Below are positions 22,205-34,679 of a stretch of DNA of 64,000 bases, in pieces. The position numbers and the translations under genes were made by a program. This DNA comes from Podocnemis expansa (lineage: Eukaryota > Chordata > Testudines > Podocnemididae). The notes under the pieces were generated by a model. It was given only the letters and a program-made list of their open reading frames with translations. It was not told the origin of the DNA and made no database searches. The stretch is taken from NCBI GenBank assembly GCA_007922195.1, contig ML681995.1:12900991-12964990 (forward strand). The letters run 5' to 3'. How positions within the stretch are numbered: the first letter of the stretch is position 1; every line of letters begins with the position of its first letter.

Positions 22205-22607
22205 GGGTATGTCTACACTTGCAAGTTACTTTGAATTAAGGAGGCTTAATCCGAACTAATTTAGTCCCTGTCTACACCAGGCTTTCATTAGTTTGAATTA
22301 AGGAATTCCTTAATATGAACTAATGAAAGCTGAGTTCGAATCAGTAAGACCTGCTGCTTAGTTCAAACTAAGCCCTTAGTTTGATCCTTCGTTCAAACTT
22401 AGAACAGTGTAGACTAGGATTAACCCTTAATTCAAACTTTTAAAGTTTGAGATAAGGGCAGTTAGTTCAAATTAACAAAGTGGACTAATTTGACTTAACA
22501 TTAAGTTGTTATTTCAAACAAAGAAGTTCAAGTTTAGTTCAAACTAAATTCAAACGTATTAGTTTGAATTAACAAATTCAAACTAACTTTTCCTTGTGTA
22601 CACATAG
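22205..22607. mobile_element. Palindrome-rich MITE (AGTTTGAATT type)
   Basis: The ends are GGGTATGTCTACACT and GTGTACACATAG. The flanks are TCTAAG on both sides with the boundary placed one base in (a five-base CTAAG duplication matches its relatives). The interior is repeated TTAGTTTGAATTAA-like words. The element at 62176 is the same subfamily in the opposite orientation. Confidence 0.75.
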
Positions 22608-22612
22608 TCTAA

Positions 22613-24160
22613 GTGGGGGGGGAGCAGAATTAAAAATCAGATCATAAAGATGGAATGCATATGCTATAATTAAAAACTTTCCAGGGTCAACTACAAAGTC
22701 TTCAGTAATTTATGTTTTGGGAGATTGTGTTTCCCTTCTTAAAACAGTGTAAAAGTTTTACAACACAACTTCCATGTATTTCTGGGCATCAGAAATGCCA
22801 GGCAATCCGCCATCAGACAAACTGTATGCCAGACTTCTAAAAGGTAGCTGCATATTTTAAAGAGTCACTCAAGGAAACATTCTGAAATATCCTTCCAATA
22901 TTTGAGAGAAAGGAGAGATATGGTGCAGTTAATTTTCATCAGTGAACACAGAACCAGGCACCCATACAGACAAGATAGTACAGTAGTGATGTTCCTGTAG
23001 GCTTCTTATGCCTTTTTCTGATGCATATGGTGCCAGCCCCTGTCTGAGACAAGACAGTGGACTAGACGGAGTGCTGGCCTTACCCCATTTGACAATTCAT
23101 ATGTTCCCAGTATACATAGCTGGGGCTTGATTCACTACTGTGTCCCTCCAGTTTTACATCTTCAGATCAATGGAGCTACATCAGGTTATAACTGGTGAGT
23201 CAGTCCCATTTTGGCACTTTTTCCTTTGCTACTTTTCCCCTGGCTATAGCCTCCTAGTGTCATCTAGAACAACTTATCTTAATTCACTCTGACTCAATAA
23301 ATATTGGACACACTTAAAGTCATTATGTTGTTTACGATAAATAAATAGCAAATTCTTCTCAGAACAAGGCTTCATTCCCTCTTGAATCCAATTTATTATT
23401 GATTGGGTTCAGCATGTTTATCTCTAGCCTGCTGCATAGAGGAAATCTCTGTGTAGTCTCCTGAGATGTCCCTGCCTCTTTCACATAACAAAAGTTTAGA
23501 AAAAAATGAAAGGTGATTAATTCATTCTACCAACAGAATGAAGGAAGCAGTTCTTAAGGGTTGGTGTAATTAAAGACACCCTCAAAAAAAAAAAAAGTTT
23601 TGTATCCTGTTTTTCTTCTTTATGATATATGGTAAAGGATGGAAAGATGTTAAAGGCATTTCTTTTTCCTTTAAAAAGAAAAAAACAATTAAGTTAGGAA
23701 CATGAAGTCTGGTCATCTCTGATTTTGGTGGAGAAGTCACAGGTCTAACAGAATGCAGAATATGAGGTTTATCATTCATTAAATTAAGAGGTTTGGGGTG
23801 CTGAATCAAAAACGTATTTTTCCCAGGTATTTCTCAGACAGTCTGAGTTAAATGTGGATTCACTCATAAACACACATGTCCTTTCTTATAAATTGTAAAA
23901 AAGCAAAGGTTGAAACAGAAATAGAGGACAAATCCACTCCTATTTCTCTGCAGGTCACATGCAAAAATTCCCCTGCTGTATAAAAACTGCTAACAATTGC
24001 ATCTCCAGGCAAAGCAAGGCTGACATTAGAAAACCTAGTTAAACGGGAACTGGCAGTCCCAATTCCTTACTCCACTTTAAAAGTTCCACTCTAAGTTACT
24101 TAAAAATTACAGCTTCAAAATACTGCTCTCTTTCTCAGGGGTTGTTCAAAATTTAGCAGC
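22613..24160. other. Gene-free AT-rich sequence
   Basis: Unique-looking. Simple A/T runs are present (for example 23584-23597). No repeat family or ORF of note. Confidence 0.5.
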
Positions 24161-24180
24161 TTTTGGACTATTTGGGTCTT

Positions 24181-24471
24181 CTAAGGATGAAACAAAGATG
24201 TTGTGCTATTCAATTTGTAGGGCTGATGGAACCCATTACCCCTGCCAGCAACGGACACAAGCTCTTTGGAATACAATGGGATGATGGTGCTGCAGAACTT
24301 TGCATTTTCATTGAGCAGGGCCACATATGCTATATTAGCCTTCTCAGCATTGTCCAATTTTAGTCTCTGATTTTGCAGCTGCTCCACCACTGGTGCCATT
24401 TCAGACTTCAGATGGGGCAATTTAACTGTGATTCCAGGGGCTACTGGCACCTGAAAAATCTGGGTTTTTTG
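24181..24471 (-). other. Open exon-like stretch, unidentified
   Basis: The minus strand is open for about 96 codons. It is preceded by a run reading TTTTTCAG followed by GTGCCAG, a fair splice acceptor, and ends at a stop. The translation contains a heptad-like helix (LKSEMAPVVEQLQNQRLKLD) and is not low complexity. I do not recognise the protein. It could be the last exon of a host gene, a retrocopy or chance; no poly(A) signal was seen just downstream. Confidence 0.25.
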
Positions 24472-24824
24472 GAGGTAACAGAAAAACAGCTGACAGGAGC
24501 ACTGGATCTAATTCCTACATAAAGAAAGAAAATTAAATAAATGGTAGCCCCATTCCACTCTAATATTAACATGCTCTGACATCCTGTGTCAGGTCATTTG
24601 AGGGACACTGAGTAAGTTTAACATTTTAGTGTATATTCTTACTCCTTAATACAGCAACTGAAACAATTGTAGAAGAATCTAGATTACTTTCCATCATTTA
24701 GCTCTGTGAGTTTACACAGCACCTGCCAGAGGATTTGGGGGTGTTATCATACCACAAATAATAGACTAGAAATAGGAGTGACTGTGCAACTGACACTTTC
24801 AAGTCACTTTCCAAGTATTGCCAA

Positions 24825-25409
24825 CAGGGCCGGATTAACTGACCCAGGGGCCCAAGGCTGCCCCCCATCACTGGCCCCCCTCACCTAGGGCACCAACCCC
24901 CACTGTGGGGCCCCCAGCCCCCCAGAACGGTAGCGTGTGGGTGGCCCATCTCTAGGGGATGGGGGGACTGGGGCCAGAGGATGCTGTCCCGCTGGCCCCA
25001 CTTTGGTCAGTCTGGCCCCAAGGCCAACTGGCATACAGTACGCTCCCAGTGGAGCCCCACAGGGCCATGAGCCCTGGACAGCTGCACTGGAGTAGAGGCC
25101 ATGCCATGCACCAGCTGGCCCTGCCCCCCCGGGCGGGGTGAATAGACACTTCCCCGCCCCACCCCTAGGGGCAGACCAGCTACCCAGGAGAAGGGCAGGA
25201 ACACAGAGCCCTACTTCTGGCCACAGGGAACTGCTTCCCCAGCACCAGCAGGGCAAGGAGCTCTCTCATTGCTTCCTCAAGCCTCATCAGTGCTGAGCAT
25301 GGGTGGGGGCCACATGCTGCAGAGATTTTAGGGGGTGGAGCCCAGAGCCCTCCTTAACGCTAGGTCTTGGGGCTTCAATCACTTTAGCTTCTGTGATAAT
25401 CCAGCCCGG
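24825..25409. mobile_element. GC-rich hAT-like MITE
   Basis: It begins CAGGGCCGGATTAAC and ends GATAATCCAGCCCGG. The flanks are ATTGCCAA (24817-24824) and ATTGGCAA (25410-25417), 7 of 8. The C/G-rich interior produces chance ORFs on both strands. It appears inserted into the end of the repeat that continues at 25410. Confidence 0.8.
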
Positions 25410-25696
25410 ATTGGCAATCCAAATGTTCAAAAGTCATGAGTCAGGTTCACCAAAAATCACGAGATTATTTTACAAATCATGAGATTGTGTATAAATAACA
25501 GATTTAGTTTTCTTTTTATTTGCCTTCTGCTTTTTGGGCCTTTAGGGTACAATAAGGTCACTGTGGGCTTTCTGGGCCACAAAGGCTAGAAACTTAGTTT
25601 TTCTTTAAGAATGAAAGCTGAAATCATCATAAATCTGCTTGACTCCAGGAGCTGGGGCTTTAATGATAATGAGACCCTTGAGAGTTAGCAGCAGTG
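25410..25696. repeat. DNA-transposon-like repeat interrupted by the hAT
   Basis: AAGTCATGAGTC, AATCACGAGATT and AATCATGAGATT repeats, then GAGAGTTAGCAGCAGTG, which pairs with CAAGTATTGCCAA at 24812-24824 as a degenerate inverted end. The hAT at 24825 would then split this element near its left end. The outer boundaries are uncertain. Confidence 0.45.
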
Positions 25697-25789
25697 CTTT
25701 CACTTCTCTTTAAAAGTTCAGTACTTTCCAGATGACTCTAAAATACCACATGAGAGTGATTGAGTTGCTGCTCTCACAGAAGAATGTTA

Positions 25790-25996
25790 AAACAAACAAG
25801 GAGTCCTGTGGCATGTAAAGACTAACAATTTATCACATGAGATTTCATGGGAGGAGATCCCACTTCGTCAGATGCTTTGAAGTGGGATTTTCTCCCAGAA
25901 AGCTCATGTGATAAATGAATTTGTTAGTCTTTAAGTGCCACAGAATTCCTTGCTTGTTTTGCTGAACTAGACTAACATGGCTACCCCTCTGGAACT
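25790..25996. mobile_element. Penelope-like foldback element
   Basis: Left arm AACAAGGAGTCCTGTGGCA..GACTAACAATTTATCACATGAG, a short centre around CAGATGCTTTGAAGTGGG, then a right arm with the same block inverted, ending CTAGACTAACATGGCTACCC. A long hairpin. Confidence 0.75.
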
Positions 25997-26339
25997 TGAA
26001 GAACACTCCACATTTTAAAGGGACGGAAAAATTTGAATCTTCTGAGGTATATCAGGGCCACTGCAGGCAGAAAAGGAAACAAAAAGGAGGAGGAGCTCTT
26101 CACAGCTGTTCTTTATAAAAAAAGTTAGCAGGTCAAATCTTCTAGTCCTTAATCAAGTAAAAAATCTATTGCTGTCAGCATCTTCACCCATAGATGTTAA
26201 AACGTGCTCTAGAGCTATACACTTCATACTTAAATATCTGAGCCCTCTTCTCCAGGGAGACACATTGTATATGCATTAACTGCATTTTCTGGCATATTCT
26301 GAACAGTGGTAAGCACACAGCAGTGCCCAGTGACTAATA

Positions 26340-26825
26340 CAAATCATGACAATAATCATCGACTTTATGGATAGATGGACACAAATCGGACATCAAAAAT
26401 GGCGAAGTCCATAAACGAGCAGGAGAATACTTTAATCCCCCTAGACACAGTAGCAGACTTGAAAGTTGCCATACTTCAACAAAGAAACTTCAGCATGAAA
26501 CTGCAGAGGTGGAGCAAATCTGCAGGCTTGACACAATCAGACTGGGTCTGAATAGGGAGTTGGAATGGTTAGCGCATTACAAAAAATGATTCGTCTGTTC
26601 ACACATTTTCTCCCTTTGATCAACTGGTATGAATGGGCCGCATCTGCTCTCTGAACTGACTTTGCTAACATTTGCCTTCCTCTATCCTGGCATGTGTATA
26701 TATACCTCTCATCTGTAGTTTCCACTTCATGCATCTGACAAAGTGGGTTAGAGCCCACAAAAGCTTATGCCTGAAGAAATCTGTTAGTCTATAAGGTGCC
26801 ACAGGACTCTTGTTGTTTTTATGGA
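26340..26825 (+). pseudogene. Penelope-like element: GIY-YIG end and 3' region
   Basis: Tail of the Penelope-type ORF, in which a reverse transcriptase is fused to a GIY-YIG endonuclease. Readable blocks, in shifting frames, are DGHKSDIKNGE and GEYFNPPRHS (about 26370-26450), DLKVAILQQ (about 26458) and RLDTIRLGLNREL with LAHY (about 26525-26580). These are the conserved C-terminal blocks of that nuclease domain. After the stop comes about 130 bases of trailer, then GCATCTGACAAAGTGGG..AAAAGCTTATGCC..CTGTTAGTCTATAAGGTGCC, the end block that recurs across the window. This copy links those short repeats to the PLE class. At least two frameshifts. Confidence 0.72.
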
Positions 26826-27152
26826 CTCTATGGAAGCAATGTCTGTTTTTTGTTCTGGAATTGGGTGAATACAACTGCAACCCTAAGAATCTGAGGCATA
26901 AACACATCTCATACTCAGACAACACTTTCTCGTTCCTTCATTTTCTTAAACTCAGAACAAAAATGGTTTCTGGTTAAAACGTAGACATGCCCAGCAGCCA
27001 TTATTCTACAATCCAGCCTGGGGCACACCCTGCGCCATCCGTTGTGTGTTTAGTGATTTCCTCTCATCTGACTCTCATTATCTCTCTTTCTTCATCCTTC
27101 CTGACCTCTATGCTGCTTGTCATGCTGTCACCAACCAACTGAGATTTGCTGA

Positions 27153-28035
27153 CAGGGGTTAAAGTATAATTTGGTGGACCCCAGAACCCTCCTAAATGTC
27201 CAGGCCCCTTCATGCATGTGTGGGCCCCCTTCACGCACATCCAGACCCCTTCATGCATCCCAGCTACTGCCCCCCAAATGCCTGTCCCCCATCAGACCCC
27301 TCCTTCCCCCTATCCTCCTCAGCCCCAATCTCCATTCTCTAAGCTCCCTGTCCCTATGTCCCCACTCTAGCCCTCCTAACCCCCCACACCCCAGCTCCCC
27401 ACCTTCATTTCACCTCCTTCAGCCCATCAGCCCCCTCCACACCTCACCAGCCCACCTCTCCTGAGTCCCTCCAACCCCTTTTCTAAGCCTCCCCATCCTG
27501 CTGCCAGCTTCTCTTTCTTCCCAGACACCCCAACCTCCCCACCGGCTTCTCCAGCTCCTCCAGACACCCCAAGTCCCCCCCAACCCTCCAGTCCTGCTGC
27601 TGGCCCCTGCAGTCTCCCGAGCCCTTCCCTAGCCTCCCCCACACCCTGCTACCAGCTTCTTCCTCCCCTGCACCCTTTCCCCACGGGGCCAGCTCGCCTT
27701 TCCCCAAATTCCCCCCCAGGTCCCCTTACTTGTCCACCTTGTGGAGTGACCCCGGCACAGGGTGAGGCCCCAGCCCTGAGCCTGCTCTGGCTGAGCAAGC
27801 TCAGGGTGAGACTTTTAAAAACTTCAGGCCCAGCCTGCCACAGTTCCCTGCCGGCTGGAAGACTCTCTCTTCCAGCCACAGCTGCTGGCTGTGCACAGCC
27901 GCTAGTTTTAGGGGGCCCTGGAACTCAGCATTCCAGTTCATTCCCCATTTTCGGGGGGGCCCAGAATGCTGCCTGCTTAAAAATAGGGGGCCCTGGAATG
28001 CCGTTCTGGGGCGTTCTGGCTTACTTTAACCCCTG
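27153..28035. mobile_element. hAT-like element (CAGGGGTTAAAGTA type)
   Basis: It begins CAGGGGTTAAAGTA and ends TTACTTTAACCCCTG. The flanks are TTTGCTGA (27145-27152) and TTTGCTGG (28036-28043), 7 of 8. It is 883 bases, with a C-rich low-complexity middle (27270-27700) that gives spurious Pro-rich ORFs. The distal part has repeats of the kind CTAAAAATAGGGGGCCC. Same family, inverted, as 34680-35162. Confidence 0.85.
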
Positions 28036-28216
28036 TTTGCTGGGGTTTCAGAGGCATGGTTGTTTTCATTTTGGTTCCATCTATCAGACTTGTCTTTTTT
28101 GTAGCTGGCAGCAGAGGCTGGTCAGGAGATGGCAGAGCTGGGTTCCACTTCCCTCATGGTCTTCCTGTGTGGCCTCAGGCCAGTGCCATAGGGACAGAGA
28201 TTTAAAGACTTTCTGA

Positions 28217-28326
28217 GTTCCAAAGGGGCAGCTGTGTTAGTCTAGCAAAGCAAAAAAAAAAAAAGCAAGGAGCCTTGTGGCACTTAAATCTGTTAGTCTT
28301 TAAGTGCCACAAGACTCCTTGCTTTT
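28217..28326. mobile_element. Minimal Penelope-like foldback
   Basis: GTTCCAAAGGGGCAGCTGTG, then an A-run and AGCAAGGAGCCTTGTGGCACTT facing its own complement (AAGTGCCACAAGACTCCTTGCTT). Only the outer parts of the arms remain, giving a near-perfect hairpin of about 50 bases per arm. Confidence 0.75.
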
Positions 28327-28329
28327 AAA

Positions 28330-28950
28330 GACTTTCTGCTACCTACAAGATGCGGCTAGGCATCTAGTAGGGTTTAAAAAAGCACCTCACCTTCTCAGTG
28401 CTTTTGAAAATCCCACTAGGTCACTGAACACCTTTGAAAATCTGGGCTTTTGTCACTTTGTGCCTTAGTGCCCCATCTACACAACAGGAATAACAGGGCT
28501 GCTCTACCTCTACAAGGGACTGTGAGGAGAAAGAAAAAACACTGTGAGACACTCAGATACCACAGTGATGGGACCACATGCTATCACTTTCCTTGGTTTT
28601 GGCCCCTTCTTTTCACCTATTCCCTTATGATCTCTCTCTTTTCTGAACATAACTTTGGCAGTATTTCTTCTCAGTCCCTGTGTTCTGTCTTCAAACCATC
28701 CCCTCCACAGAGTGATTCCTGTTTTACAGGCTCACCTAAAGACTTCCAGATCTTTAATTTAATTATCAGCCCTTCTTCTCTTAATCATTCTGCCTCTGTT
28801 TGTAAACAATATGCTGACTGCCTGCCCCTGGGGCACAAACTGGGAAAAGCACCTCTTCTCTGCAGAATTCACATTTTACACTCATCTCCAGGTAAGAGCT
28901 CTGCCCTGTATGGAAATTCAGGAAGGAGGAGAAAGACACTCCCTTCAATG
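28330..28950. other. Gene-free sequence
   Basis: One open stretch of about 210 codons (28450-29085, plus) runs through unique sequence into the Penelope copy. It shows no domain and is probably chance. Confidence 0.45.
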
Positions 28951-28954
28951 GTAA

Positions 28955-29045
28955 AACAAATAAGGAGTCTGGTGGCACTTTCAAATACTAACAAATTTAT
29001 TTATTGCATGAGCTTTTGTGGGAGAAAATCCCACTTCATCAGACA
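28955..29045 (-). mobile_element. Penelope-like end fragment
   Basis: AATAAGGAGTCTGGTGGCAC through GCATGAGCTTTTGTGGGAGAA to CCCACTTCATCAGAC: one arm only, antisense. Confidence 0.75.
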
Positions 29046-29825
29046 TATCACTGATTCTCATGGTTGCAGGGTTTTCCCTGCATAGGTAAAGTTAAAGGTG
29101 TCAATAGCTAAGTACCAATGCACCACATAGTGGGTATGTTTCTTTTTTTCTTTTCTTTTCTTTTAGCTGTTTGGCCAAGACTGCAGGCAACCCATCAATT
29201 TAATCATCTTACCATTGCTTTTCACAGATAATACATAATACGTCTGCTATATTTTAGCTGTTTTCCACTTTAACTTGTAAACATTGTACACAATGATTGA
29301 TGTACAATTTTAAAGCCAGGATTAATGATTTGTTTTTGCACATTAAAGGAAGCATAACAAATAAGTCTCCAAAAGTAGTAAACATTGATGCGTGGGCTGT
29401 TTAATGTGCAATTATAATTCATTTGTAAGACTGGATTGGAACTGCACTAAAACACACCCTTGCAAGTGCCCTGCATAAGGAAATTAATGTTGAGTTGTCG
29501 GAGGTAACATTGTATGTTAATGTATAGTTATGCAAGAAATCTCTGACTCTACTGGTGCAAACTACGATGGCAGTGCCAGTCAAACATTTCACTCAAAACT
29601 TTTTAAATTCAGTGTTTGTTTGGTTTTTTTTTAATCTTCTATTCTTTCTCTCTCTCTGTCCCCACTTGTTTTATCCAGTGGAAAAAAAATGAAAACTAAA
29701 ACAAAAAGGGAACAAGAAAAGCTGAGGGGAGGAGGGGAGGAAGAGAAAATTGGGGAAAGAAAAACTAAAAAAATTGTTGTGTTTGGGTTTTCAGATTTTC
29801 TATCAAGAAATCAAAATTATTTTCA
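29046..29825. other. Gene-free sequence
   Basis: AT-rich, with a CTTTT-rich run at 29142-29165 and a purine-rich run at 29700-29775. No features otherwise. Confidence 0.5.
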
Positions 29826-29829
29826 GGAA

Positions 29830-29967
29830 ACATACCATTTTTGGCTAATTCTATACCTCTGTGATCAATGGCCTGCATAATGCTGGCTGTCAGACTAGGT
29901 GATCACAAGTCATTAATAAAAATGTTAACTAGCATAGGGCCAAGAACTGATCCTTGTCAGGCCCCAC
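29830..29967 (-). pseudogene. CR1-type LINE reverse transcriptase fragments
   Basis: The minus strand at 29909-29967 reads GSVLGPMLVNIFIND, preceded by G-A-stop-Q: the conserved GVPQGSVLGP..LFNIFIND block of CR1/L2-type reverse transcriptases. Bases 29830-29905 (CTAGTCTGACAGCC.. on the minus strand) resemble a CR1-like 3' trailer, so two pieces may abut. Confidence 0.7.
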
Positions 29968-30129
29968 GACAACCCCATGAGCCAGATCACATCACTCGCT
30001 TTGGGGGCCTTCTCAAATAGGGGACTCAATGCAAACTGCCCTTCAATCAGGTCAGGATCTTGGGGGGGCAAAAGCAAGATAGTCCTGTAAAACCTGGGAC
30101 TGTTGGAAGGGATGCAGCAACTTTACTGC

Positions 30130-33100
30130 TATCTTGAGCTCTGTCCCTGCTTTAACCTATGCTTTTTAGCAGTGCATGCTTGGAAAATAACACACTTCAA
30201 AGAAGACAGATAGCTTGGAATACATGCACCCAGAATTGCATGGTGAGACTCTATTTACACAGAAAAAAACCAAAACCCACCATTAATGCATTGAATCAGT
30301 TACTGACTATGTTGATACAAAGGAATTTAAGCATGACTCCTGCTGTTACTGCCCCATCAGTATCAGCTATGGTGCACACAAGCCACTAGAATTTTTTCCC
30401 ACACCCACAAACCTTCTGTAACCACCGTTAGGTGAGTTTTAAAATCTTTACACTACTCATTTTTTTGACCTCAACACCAGCTTTAACAACCTTTGGAAAC
30501 CACAATGACTCAGTGAGTGGTCTCCATAGATACATTTTGTGTTCATCCATATCCTTCCAAATCTCTTAACTATGGAATTGTTATCTGGAATAAATGGAAA
30601 TAGAGCAATTAGAGTTAACACACCTTTTAACAGTTAGACTATGTTTTCACAATCAAGCTTTATTTCTGTCCAAACCTTTGACAGTGAGAAACTTCACAGG
30701 GCCCTTTGCAGTCCTTTTCACAGTATTTGAGATTTAAATATTTTATCACCCTTGTCTTGGGAAACTTGAGAGAAATTGAGCTTGATGAAAATACAAAGGG
30801 AAAGATGAGGGCTGGTTCTATAACAGGCAAGCAAGGGAAAAAATAGATCTACATTTTGGGTATGAGCAAGAACTTACTTTCATCTACCTAAGTGGTCTAT
30901 GGTCCACCTAATTACCACACATGCACGCACCTATTTCATTCATGCAGTTGCTCACATACAGGTCTAAAACTGTGGATGTCAAAAACCCATTGGGTTACAG
31001 TCAGTTTTTGAAAAACAAACAAGGAGTACTGTAGCATATTTAAAAACTGACATCTGTTTTTGAGCTCACATCCTTTCACTTGCCATCCCCTTTTGTATAG
31101 CTGTGCTGAGGTTTCCAGCCGCTCATCTGTGTCGCTTCTACTGTCTTGTGGTGTTGTGGTGCTACTGTCATGTTAGCAGATGTATTTTTTTAAAGTGGAA
31201 ACTGAGCTGCAACATGCACATCTAAGAAGTCAGAAGTGAGAGCAACAAATAAACCCTCCAAATAAAAACATGGAGACCTAGAAGGGTGGATTTTTGAAGC
31301 AACACATCAAATAACCCTATTCTTGATGCTTGGATCAATTCACAGTTGCACTGCTTGACTCAAAGATTCCATTAATGTGTTGTGCCACAGGAGTGGTTGT
31401 TTGTGAATCACGCTTATTAGAAACCAACAAAGATCACTATTTAAACAGAGCTGTAGACAGCCTCTGGTGCTGGATACAGGTGATTGCAGATCCTTCTTGC
31501 AGATGGGATTCAAATCTGCATGTCTTACATTGTCAGTTCAAGAGGGCTCTGAGGAACCCCTCACATTGCCTCCCATATTTAGCCACAATTTATGATGACA
31601 TTGTATAGGTTTTTTCCCCCTCTAGCTATTTGAAAAGCAGCATTTGTCCAACTGTTAGCAAAACATTTTCAATAGAGTTAGAGCCCCTGAGAATTTGGCC
31701 CCATGAGTTAAAGGAGAGAGCTGTTTTAAACCCCTTATATGTGCTACTTTATACAAAAAGATTTCCTATGCAGCCCACAAGTAAAGGCAGAATAGAGCCT
31801 TGTGTCAAGGGCAGTACCCCTCCATGGTAGAACTGGAGGCAGATTAAGGACAGAATTTCATCTTTTTTTTTAATTTTCACCTTTGTTGATTTGTGGTAAG
31901 GGCTCAAATCCAGGGGAATGCAGTCCCATTGTTGCAATTAACTAAACCGGATCACATTTTGAGCGAAAGCGCTCCCAGGTAAGTATGTTTCCTCCAAATT
32001 CGTATAAGTTACAAGCTTAATGATATTTAAACAGAAGACAAGTTCCAGAGCTTCCAGCACTGCCAGCTGCCATGGTCAAATGAACAAGTCTAAGTTCAGA
32101 AAACAACAGGGCCAAGTACTCAGTTGATGTAAACTGGCACAGCCTCATATCAATGGAACTGTGCTGGGTCACAGCCAATTTACATGGGCTGAGCATCGGA
32201 GTCAGTGACTTTTCCTGTTTAACAAGTAGGCTGGATAGCAATGGAAACTGAACACTTCTGTTTGCACTGATCCAGAGGCCAAGCACAGTACACACACGAC
32301 TAGCAAAAAACTCTGCCCCCATCCTTCTTTAAGGGATGAAAAGTAGCTTAGGGAATGCTGAATCAATTGACTCAGGCTTGTGGGATTTAGGCTGTGGGTT
32401 AAAAATTTAAACATTTGGGCTCAGGCTGCAGCCTGGGCCCTGGGCCCTTTCCCATCATGAAGCTTCAGAACTGGCCTTCAGCCAGAACCCAACCGTCTTC
32501 AGACTCTACACTGCAATTTTTAGCCTGGCTGCCTGAGTCCCATCAGCCTATAGCCAGGGTTTCTATGCCCAGTTCAGTCCTTGGCCTCCCTACTCTTTTC
32601 CAGCACTCCACTCATTCATAAAAATCTCTCTCACTCCTCACACCTTACTCAACATAAACAAACTTTATGGCTCAGTCTGTAAGGGCTTTTTTTTCTTCCC
32701 CTTCTGAGCTCACCTGGAGTCCATGAGGTTGCCGAAAGCACAGGGAGCTGCTGGTATAACTCCATAGGTCCAGTGGTTCAATTAAGTAATGACAGCTTAT
32801 ATCAACTGGGCATCTGTCTCATGTCCTGTACATATCAAAAGTGTTTTTTCAGGCCAGTCAGATGCTCACCAGCAGAGAGGGGCTGCATACATACTGTACA
32901 ATTATTAGGATCATCAGCTATTCCACACACAAGTGATAGGTTTTGGTTCTAGTATCACACACTGTTACCGCTTGAATGAAAAGGGGAATGACCAGCAGAA
33001 ATACCAGGGCTTTTATTCAGTCTTTACTCAGCCACAAACTGGCATGTACCTTTCTCACAGCTATGAACCCCAAGGATAGCAACTTCATCTTTTTGGTTAC

Positions 33101-33750
33101 AATTATATTTTTAAAGAAATAACAGCTCTTAAATTAATGCAAACATGAAGGAGACAGAAAACTACCGAAACCTGCCGATGTTAATTATAGACACTGGAAT
33201 GTGGCAGTGTGTGTTGGCATGCAGAATAACTATAGCTGGTAAACAATTTATTGACTGCACCCTACAAATGATGCTTCACACCCCTGTGCGTGTCATAAAT
33301 TGGGCACAGGGCTAATGTGAAACTAATACCAGCAACTAGATTTTTATATCAATAAGCCCTTGTAATTATGTGGCTGCCAAAAGCGAAGTGGCTACCATGT
33401 GCAATCTAGTGCCTGCAGTTGTTCCATAGTGAAGAATGATTCATTGACCTTCTGTAGGCAGCAGGCTGGTTGAGTGATTTCATTAGATTCTGGAAATCTG
33501 GGCCTAAGGTTTGAGAAGTGACTCATTATTCAGATTCCCTTCGTTTTTGAGTGTTCAATTTGAGACAAGATCAGAGGAGCTGATTTTTAGAGGGAGGATG
33601 CTCAACACTTTTTTAAAAGTCAGGCTCCTTTAAGATGTCCCAAATTGTGCACTCCTATTCACTAGCCAGTCTTCACAATTTAGACCCTGAGTTTCAATTT
33701 ACAATCTGCATTTGGTCACAAATGAGATGGCCTTAACTTACTGGGTCATT
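30130..33750. other. Gene-free AT-rich sequence
   Basis: Mostly unique. Recognised scraps: a Penelope end at about 31013-31045 (CAAACAAGGAGTACTGTAGC) and an old palindromic repeat at 32105-32196 (CTCAGTTGATGTAAACTGGC against an imperfect complement). ORFs are all under 105 codons and featureless. Confidence 0.5.
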
Positions 33751-33754
33751 CTAG

Positions 33755-33860
33755 TGAAACAAATAAGGAGTCCTGTGGCACTTGTAAAGACTAACAAATT
33801 CATTTATCGCATGAGCTTTCAAGGGAGAAAATCCCACTTGGTCAGATGTTTTGAAGATTT
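33755..33860 (-). mobile_element. Penelope-like end fragment
   Basis: AATAAGGAGTCCTGTGGCAC, GACTAACAAATTCATTTATC, GCATGAGCTTTCAAGGGAGA, CCCACTTGGTCAGATG: one antisense arm. Confidence 0.78.
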
Positions 33861-33864
33861 TGAA

Positions 33865-34670
33865 CTCAGGTACAACTTACTTATTTAATTCGGGTGACCA
33901 TTCATCTACCTCAGAAGGCCACCACACGGTTAGGTACAATACAGTAAAACAGTCTGAGCTGGAACGTCAAGCGTGTTGCAGGCTGGAATGAGCAGAGCTG
34001 TTTAGAGTACAGCTTCCCATTACCTAAATCAAATCTATCATTCTTGATTTCAAGGAGCTCAGAACTTCACTAAGAACAAAAACAACAGAATGAAATATGG
34101 GGTATGAGTAAACTAGTATTTTTCTGTGAGTCCTATTCGAATTAAACTATTCTGCATGTAAATGGATAACCTGGCAAACAACCTGCCTTAATGACTGTAA
34201 GATATTGTTAGGAAACCTGTGCTAAAGGAAATCTAATTATAAATTACACACTAAAAACTACATTATAGGAACATTAAGTTTGCAAAGTCAAGCACTCAAA
34301 AATGAGGAAATGTTTGAACGAAGTTTGTCTTTGCAAACTTCGTTCATGCTCCATTATTATGACAGACTCCTTAATTATATGATTGTATGTTATTTTCCCC
34401 CCTTCGGACTCCCACCTGATTCAGTCCACAGGATGATCAATATTTTGTTTTCGCCTCATTGTTCAATGTGTGTCCATAGACCGTATTTACAGCACACCAT
34501 TCAACCCTGTTCTAAATGTGGATTATTAATTTCCTCATCAGTTTTTCTATGCCACTTATCAATATCATATCTGAGTGCTTCATAAATGTTACTGCATTTA
34601 TTTTCACACAACAGTGAGGTGAGAGAGTATATTAGCACCATTTTACAGACAGGGAACGAAGACTCAGTAA
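33865..34670. other. Gene-free AT-rich sequence
   Basis: Nothing recognised. An inverted repeat of about 15 bases (GAACGAAGTTTGTC.. AACTTCGTTC) sits near 34315-34345. Confidence 0.45.
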
Positions 34671-34679
34671 GATCAAGGC

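Noticed and set aside
22330..22345. GTTCGAATC, a tRNA B-box-like word
   Set aside because: It is one of the many AGTTYGAAT words of the palindromic MITE; no tRNA fold around it.
28450..29085. 211-codon plus-strand ORF
   Set aside because: Its end lies in a Penelope fragment and the rest has no domain or complexity pattern suggesting a gene.
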